Assembly (NCBI GenBank): GCA_027886925.1
Contig: JAPCJN010000006.1
Location: 1-39,182, forward strand
Source of the DNA: Nitrososphaerota archaeon
Lineage (GTDB): Archaea > Thermoproteota > Nitrososphaeria > Nitrososphaerales > UBA183
Length of the DNA: 39,182 nucleotides
Direction of reading: 5' to 3'
Shown here piece after piece: positions 35,688 through 39,182 of this stretch. Position 1 is the stretch's first letter. Each line of letters starts with the position of its first letter. The notes beneath the pieces were generated by a model. The model was not told where the DNA came from, ran no database searches, and worked only from the letters and a program-made list of their open reading frames with translations. The position numbers and the translations under genes are program-made.

Positions 35688-35798
35688 TGGTGGGGTCGCA
35701 GGGATTTGAACCCTGGATCTCAAGCGCCCGAGGCTTGAAGCCTGGACCAGACTAGCCCCACTGTTGAATCGACAACAGATGGCCTAGCCGACGACCCC
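35688..35798 (-). tRNA. tRNA-Pro(CGG) with a D-loop intron; CCA encoded
   Basis: On the minus strand, GGGGTCG (5' end at 35798) pairs with CGACCCC, with A73 and encoded CCA (35690-35688). The anticodon arm is CAAGC-CTCGGGC-GCTTG, giving CGG with G37. The T-arm is CAGGG-TTCAAAT-CCCTG. About 32 nt are inserted in the D-loop after GGCTAG, with a perfect 6-bp hairpin (CTGTTG/CAACAG). After removal the D-stem pairs weakly (two G-U). A CTATAAAAC BoxA is 26-34 nt upstream. Confidence 0.88.
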
Positions 35799-35823
35799 AC
35801 TTTTCTACTCGCGGTATCCCGTC

Positions 35824-35832
35824 GTTTTATAG
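35824..35832 (-). promoter_or_regulatory. BoxA of tRNA-Pro
   Basis: The minus strand reads TCTATAAAAC, about 30 nt before the tRNA 5' end at 35798. Confidence 0.55.
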
Positions 35833-35876
35833 ATGTATCGAGCCCGGAAGGAAGCCCCAATCTCCCCGACGGGAGT

Positions 35877-35886
35877 TGTTATAAGG
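35877..35886 (+). promoter_or_regulatory. BoxA of the Alba gene
   Basis: TTGTTATAAGG lies about 27 nt upstream of the Alba ATG at 35909, fitting a leaderless transcript. Confidence 0.6.
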
Positions 35887-35908
35887 GCGGAGGTTTGGAC
35901 AAACAGGT

Positions 35909-36205
35909 ATGTCCGGAGAGACGAAAACAGTAATCATAGGTCAGTCCAAGCCACTCCTCAACTACGTCACGGCGTGCATAACCATGTTCAACAGCGGGGC
36001 CGAACGCGTGGTCGTGAGGTCGCGAGGCGAAGCCATCAACCTAGCGGTAGACGTAGTCCAAGTCCTCAAGAAGAGGTTCATGAGCCAGGTGAGGATATCC
36101 AATATCCACATAGATGGGGAGAACGTGATCTCTCGGGATGGAAGGCAGCTGAACCTCCCGGTGCTCGAAATCGAGCTGTCGATCCCAAAGCAAACAACCG
36201 CGTAA
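35909..36205 (+). CDS. alba: Alba chromatin/RNA-binding protein
   Basis: A 98-aa protein with the Alba fold: VIIGQSKPLLNYVTACITMF at the N-terminus (K14 in the DNA-binding loop; the usual Lys-Lys is Ser-Lys here), then GAERVVVRSRGEAINLAVDVVQVLKKRF, and VRISNIHIDGENV. It dimerises and coats DNA and RNA in archaea. The start follows a TATA box at leaderless spacing. It is followed by the aminotransferase gene. Confidence 0.95.
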   Translation: MSGETKTVIIGQSKPLLNYVTACITMFNSGAERVVVRSRGEAINLAVDVVQVLKKRFMSQVRISNIHIDGENVISRDGRQLNLPVLEIELSIPKQTTA

Positions 36206-36384
36206 GCTTCTCCTGATCGCGAGGCGAGACGTGCCTGCCGCCCAAAAAAGACCGGAAAACAGCGAGAACCAGAGACGTTCCTGGGCCGAAAGCGAAGAGC
36301 ATAATCAAGAGGACGGAGAAAGTAATCTCGCCCTCGATCGCGCACGCAGCCCCGCTCGTCATCGAATCTGCACACGGCTCGATC

Positions 36385-37581
36385 GTGAAGGACGTCGACG
36401 GAAACCAGTTCATCGATTTCTCCTCTGGCATAGCGGTGCTTAGCACCGGCTCCACTCACCCAAGGGTCGTGGAGGCGGCGAAGCGACAGCTCGACAGGTT
36501 CCTGCACTACTCGTACACGGACTTTTACTACGAGAACCTAGTAACTCTGGCCGAAAGGCTGTGCGACCTGGCCCCTGGAGACGGCGACAAGATGGTCTTC
36601 TGGGGGAACAGCGGGGCCGAGGCGAACGAGGCCGCCATGAAGCTCGCTAGGAACTACACCCGGAGGCCTGTATTTCTCGCGCATTCAGGCGCTTTCCACG
36701 GAAGGACGATGGGGGCTCTGAGTTTGACGGCCAGCAAGCCCATCCAGAAGAAGGGGGCGTTTCCCCTTGTCCCGGAAGTCATCCACTTTCCGTTCCCGTA
36801 CTGCTACCGATGCCCGTGGAAGCAGACGTTCCCCGAGTGCGATTACTACTGCGTCGACTACTTCAAGGAGCAATATCTGGAAAAGTTCCTCCCCGTGGAG
36901 GAAGTGGCGGCGTACTTCTTCGAGCCTTTCCAGGGAGAGGGAGGATATATCGTCCCGCCCCCTGAATACTTCAAGAAAATGAGCTTCCTGCGGGAAGAGG
37001 GTGTCCTTTTCGTCGCGGACGAGGTGCAGACCGGGATCGGACGCACCGGGAAGTTCTTCGCTGTGGAGCATTTCAGCCTTGAACCTGACATCCTGAGCGT
37101 CGCCAAGGGAATAGCCTCCGGACTGCCTTTGGGCGGAATCATCGCTAGTGCCGAGATAATGAGGTCCTGGGAGCCGGGTCAGCACGCGTCGACATTCGGC
37201 GCGAACCCAGTTGCTGTGGAAGCTGCCCTCGCCACTTTGGAGGTAATCAGTTCAGAGCGTCTCATGGAGAACGCCGCGAAGATGGGAGAGGTCGCCATGA
37301 AGAGGCTGGACGAGATGAAGGAGAAGTACGAGATAGTCGGGGACGTCAGAGGAAAGGGGCTGTTCATAGGGATAGAGCTAGTCAAGAGCAAGAAGGGCAA
37401 AGAGCGCGGAGTGGCGGAGGCGGAGGCCGTGGTGAAGGAGTCTTTCAAAAACGGCTTGATCATGATAACAGCAGGAAGGAACACGCTCAGGGTCGCCCCT
37501 CCGCTCAACATCGCCAGAGGAGAGCTCGAGGAGGGCCTCGACACCATAGAAACCGCACTCGCGAAAGTGAACGCGGCGTAA
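36385..37581 (+). CDS. Class III PLP aminotransferase (ornithine/GABA aminotransferase-like)
   Basis: 398 aa in the intact frame from GTG 36385, lacking the usual N-terminus. The PLP Lys is K241 (SVAKGIASGLPLGG), D212 lies in VADEVQTGIGRTG, and NSGAEANEAAMKLAR (~75-89) binds the cofactor phosphate. CYRCPWKQTFPECDYYC (~140-156) recalls Thermococcales ornithine aminotransferases and amino acid racemases. Upstream codons in this frame encode family-like VPGPKAKSIIKRTEKVISPS but have no start. GTG 36231, about 27 nt after GTAAGCTT, joins if one A is removed from the A6 run at 36244-36249. The true gene is probably 36231-37581 with a frameshift. Confidence 0.85.
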   Translation: MKDVDGNQFIDFSSGIAVLSTGSTHPRVVEAAKRQLDRFLHYSYTDFYYENLVTLAERLCDLAPGDGDKMVFWGNSGAEANEAAMKLARNYTRRPVFLAHSGAFHGRTMGALSLTASKPIQKKGAFPLVPEVIHFPFPYCYRCPWKQTFPECDYYCVDYFKEQYLEKFLPVEEVAAYFFEPFQGEGGYIVPPPEYFKKMSFLREEGVLFVADEVQTGIGRTGKFFAVEHFSLEPDILSVAKGIASGLPLGGIIASAEIMRSWEPGQHASTFGANPVAVEAALATLEVISSERLMENAAKMGEVAMKRLDEMKEKYEIVGDVRGKGLFIGIELVKSKKGKERGVAEAEAVVKESFKNGLIMITAGRNTLRVAPPLNIARGELEEGLDTIETALAKVNAA

Positions 37582-37606
37582 GGGATGGGTGGGTGGATTT
37601 CTGTTG

Positions 37607-38827
37607 ATGTATGATTATGATGCGTTGGTGACCGAGGTACTCCGGAACAAGCCGGAAATCAGCAGGGACGCGTTGATGGAGCTCGTCCGAGAAAAGAAGC
37701 GCACCGTGGGGTCAGGCTACCTGACGGATCAGGGGGCGCTCTTCTTGATTGCAGGAGAGCTCGGCGTCCAACTGCAACACATGATCACGGCGGATCTTAC
37801 CCTCAAGGACCTCCACATCGGTGCAAACGACATCACGGTCGTAGCCAGGGTGCTCGCGATATACCCGATCTCTGAATTCAAGAAAAAGGACGGAAGCGGG
37901 GTAGGGAGATACAGGAGGGTGAACCTGTTCGACCGCAACGGCGTCGGCAGGCTCACCATATGGGAAGACAACGAGGAGGCGCTCAAGCTCAACGGGATAG
38001 AGGTCGACGCGCCGATAAGGGTCGTGAGCGCATATGTCAAGCAGGGTCTTGACGGGAGACCCAACCTGAACTTGGGCAAGAGGGGGAGGATAGAGGTGAT
38101 AGCTGACTCCTCGCTTGCCTCGAAGATGGTGTCGCTTTCGGCGTTATCAAAGCAAGTAGACGAGGTCAAAGAAGGCGAGAGCGTATTCGCGGTCGAGGGG
38201 GTGGTCGTGTCGGACGGCAGGACGTCTAGTTTCGTCCGTCGAGATGACGGTTCCAATGGGACGCTGACGCAGTTCGAATTGAAAGGACGCGGCGACAAGG
38301 CGACCAGGGTCGTCATATGGGACGGGAATGGTTTGCCCGAAGCAAAGTCAGGCACCTTGGTCAGGGTGACCAACCTGAGACACAAGAAGGGGCGTCAGGG
38401 CGAAGTGGAACTGCACGGAGACAGCGCGAGCGTCATTATCTCGGTCGGACGTCAGGGGCAAGGAGAAGAGGGCGCGAAGCACGAACGACCCGGGGTCAAG
38501 GTCAAAGTGAACGACATAACCGAGAAGCGGGTTACTGCCGATACCGTCGACCTGGAAGTGATGGCCCTCTCCAACGGAAGCGTGTGGGAGGTCAGCTTGA
38601 AGGATGGGTCGACGGTGAAAAAAGGCGAGGTCGTGCTTGGGGATGACACTGGAGAGATAACGGTAGTCGCTTGGAAAGATGCATCGAGCGTCATAGGCGA
38701 GATCCAAGTGGGAGAGAAGCTTAGCATCAGTGGGGCGAGGATACAGACATCAAAGATGGGCGTGGAGACGCTCGAACTCGGAGGCTTCTCCAAGGTAGAG
38801 AGGGTTTCGGCGCGGCAGAAGCAATGA
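37607..38827 (+). CDS. RPA-like single-stranded DNA-binding protein
   Basis: A 406-aa protein from ATG 37607 (MYDYDALVTEVLRNKPEIS); a GTG at 37589 is in frame. After a helical N-terminus there are three OB folds: ITVVARVLAIYPISEFKKKDGSGVGRYRRVNLFDRNG..LTIWEDN (~75-165), a second around ~190-290 with THVVIWDGNGLP-like strands, and a third with VDLEVMALSNGSVWEVSLKDG...ITVVAWKD (~315-400). This is the archaeal RPA layout that protects ssDNA in replication and repair. There is no C-terminal zinc finger. Confidence 0.85.
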   Translation: MYDYDALVTEVLRNKPEISRDALMELVREKKRTVGSGYLTDQGALFLIAGELGVQLQHMITADLTLKDLHIGANDITVVARVLAIYPISEFKKKDGSGVGRYRRVNLFDRNGVGRLTIWEDNEEALKLNGIEVDAPIRVVSAYVKQGLDGRPNLNLGKRGRIEVIADSSLASKMVSLSALSKQVDEVKEGESVFAVEGVVVSDGRTSSFVRRDDGSNGTLTQFELKGRGDKATRVVIWDGNGLPEAKSGTLVRVTNLRHKKGRQGEVELHGDSASVIISVGRQGQGEEGAKHERPGVKVKVNDITEKRVTADTVDLEVMALSNGSVWEVSLKDGSTVKKGEVVLGDDTGEITVVAWKDASSVIGEIQVGEKLSISGARIQTSKMGVETLELGGFSKVERVSARQKQ

Positions 38828-38837
38828 CGCTGTAATT

Positions 38838-38999
38838 CTAGGTCTTGGTCCGGCGGAGCACTTCGTATTCGTACACGAAGATGACTATGAGGCTGATTAC
38901 AAAGAGCGTTATCATAGTCCCGCTGAGAAAATTGAAGTAGCCTGTGATGTCTAAAGGAGCGATCGCCATTTTTTCCGCAGTCTGGCGGGCGATCCTCAT
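38838..38999 (-). CDS. Small single-span membrane protein
   Basis: A 53-aa protein from the ATG at 38997-38999 (MRIARQTAEKM). It could begin ten codons later (MAIAPLDITGYF), while a longer frame to 39059 is GC-rich and unlikely. One membrane helix (MITLFVISLIVIFVYEY) is followed by a basic tail (EVLRRTKT). It is convergent with the RPA gene. Family unknown, but the clear amphipathic N-terminus and helix suggest a real gene. Confidence 0.55.
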   Translation of the reverse strand: MRIARQTAEKMAIAPLDITGYFNFLSGTMITLFVISLIVIFVYEYEVLRRTKT

Positions 39000-39108
39000 G
39001 TAAAAAAGGATTCTGGCTCGCGGTGTTCGCCCTCGAGGGGGCGTCGAGACGGCCCTCATGAACTCTGCAAAGCGAAAGATTACATAGCTACGTCAGTGCG
39101 TGTGGGTC

Positions 39109-39182
39109 GCCGGGGTAGCATAGCTTGGCCCATTGCGCCGGCTACGCCCATGCGTGGGCGAGACTCATAATCGGCCAAGATG
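39109..39182 (+). tRNA. tRNA-Met(CAU), partial at window end, with intron
   Basis: GCCGGGG-TA-GCATAGCTTGGCCCATTGC is the 5' part. The anticodon loop CTCATAA gives CAU, and the 3' stem strand is TCGGC. Its 5' partner GCCGA is interrupted by about 22 nt with a 6-bp hairpin CGCCCA-TGCG-TGGGCG, an intron near positions 30-31. TTACATAG at ~39080 is a likely BoxA. A modified tRNA-Ile(CAU) is possible, but the 5' sequence suits elongator Met. Confidence 0.75.

Overview
The window is archaeal chromosomal DNA. It carries a class-1 release factor with NIKS and GGQ motifs (aRF1), Alba, an OB-fold RPA-like protein, a Dpo4-type Y-family polymerase with a PCNA-binding tail, a fused gamma/alpha plus beta 2-oxoacid:ferredoxin oxidoreductase, the archaeosine-pathway genes queT/queC, and tRNA genes with introns at non-canonical positions. 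The DNA is GC-rich (judged by eye). A TATA box lies about 27-30 nt ahead of many TTG, GTG or ATG starts, so leaderless transcripts look common. The PEF-CTERM protein and non-canonical tRNA introns suggest the Thermoproteota/Nitrososphaeria side of the TACK group. That placement is inference.

Layout. 1-2.5 kb: a cut HicB-like gene, a membrane protein, a DUF84 house-cleaning NTPase, and an AlkA-like glycosylase whose expected catalytic Asp position reads Asn. 2.6-6.6 kb: a two-gene oxidoreductase operon; the beta subunit is split by a 366-residue LAGLIDADG intein at its WCPGCGD motif. 6.7-6.9 kb: an intron-rich tRNA-Leu. 6.9-10.2 kb: a small unknown gene, then a compact run of cysS, GNAT, HExxH protein and thioredoxin-like protein. 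10.2-14.7 kb: uridylate kinase, aRF1, an SCP2 protein, a small HTH protein and a YchF-type GTPase. 14.7-18.6 kb: a structured leader, queT, queC and valS. 18.6-22.1 kb: aldo/keto reductase, a nucleotidyltransferase-fold protein, two small minus-strand genes and a metallophosphoesterase.

22.2-28.5 kb is the accessory heart of the window. A tRNA-Thr-like 5' half breaks off in its anticodon loop. Directly against it lies an 861-aa protein ending in a Cas1 integrase domain, preceded by a winged helix and two Cys4 motifs. Next come a divergent PD-(D/E)XK-like nuclease and a TnpB, and then a complete tRNA-Thr(UGU) gene that repeats the 9 bases at the break. A second tRNA-Thr 3' end lies 1.5 kb further on, beyond a frameshifted membrane protein, and a short inverted tRNA 5' fragment sits between them. 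I read this as an integrative element, possibly driven by a Cas1-type integrase, at a tRNA-Thr hot spot. No CRISPR array or cas2 is visible.

28.6-33.6 kb: a SnoaL-like protein, a NiCoT metal transporter, and an exported-protein operon (PEF-CTERM protein, DUF4331 protein, Tat protein), followed by another anchored protein. 33.7-39.2 kb returns to core functions: a SWIM-finger protein with Dpo4, a VOC protein, tRNA-Pro with a D-loop intron, Alba, a class III aminotransferase with a frameshifted N-terminus, an RPA-like protein, a tiny membrane protein, and the start of tRNA-Met.
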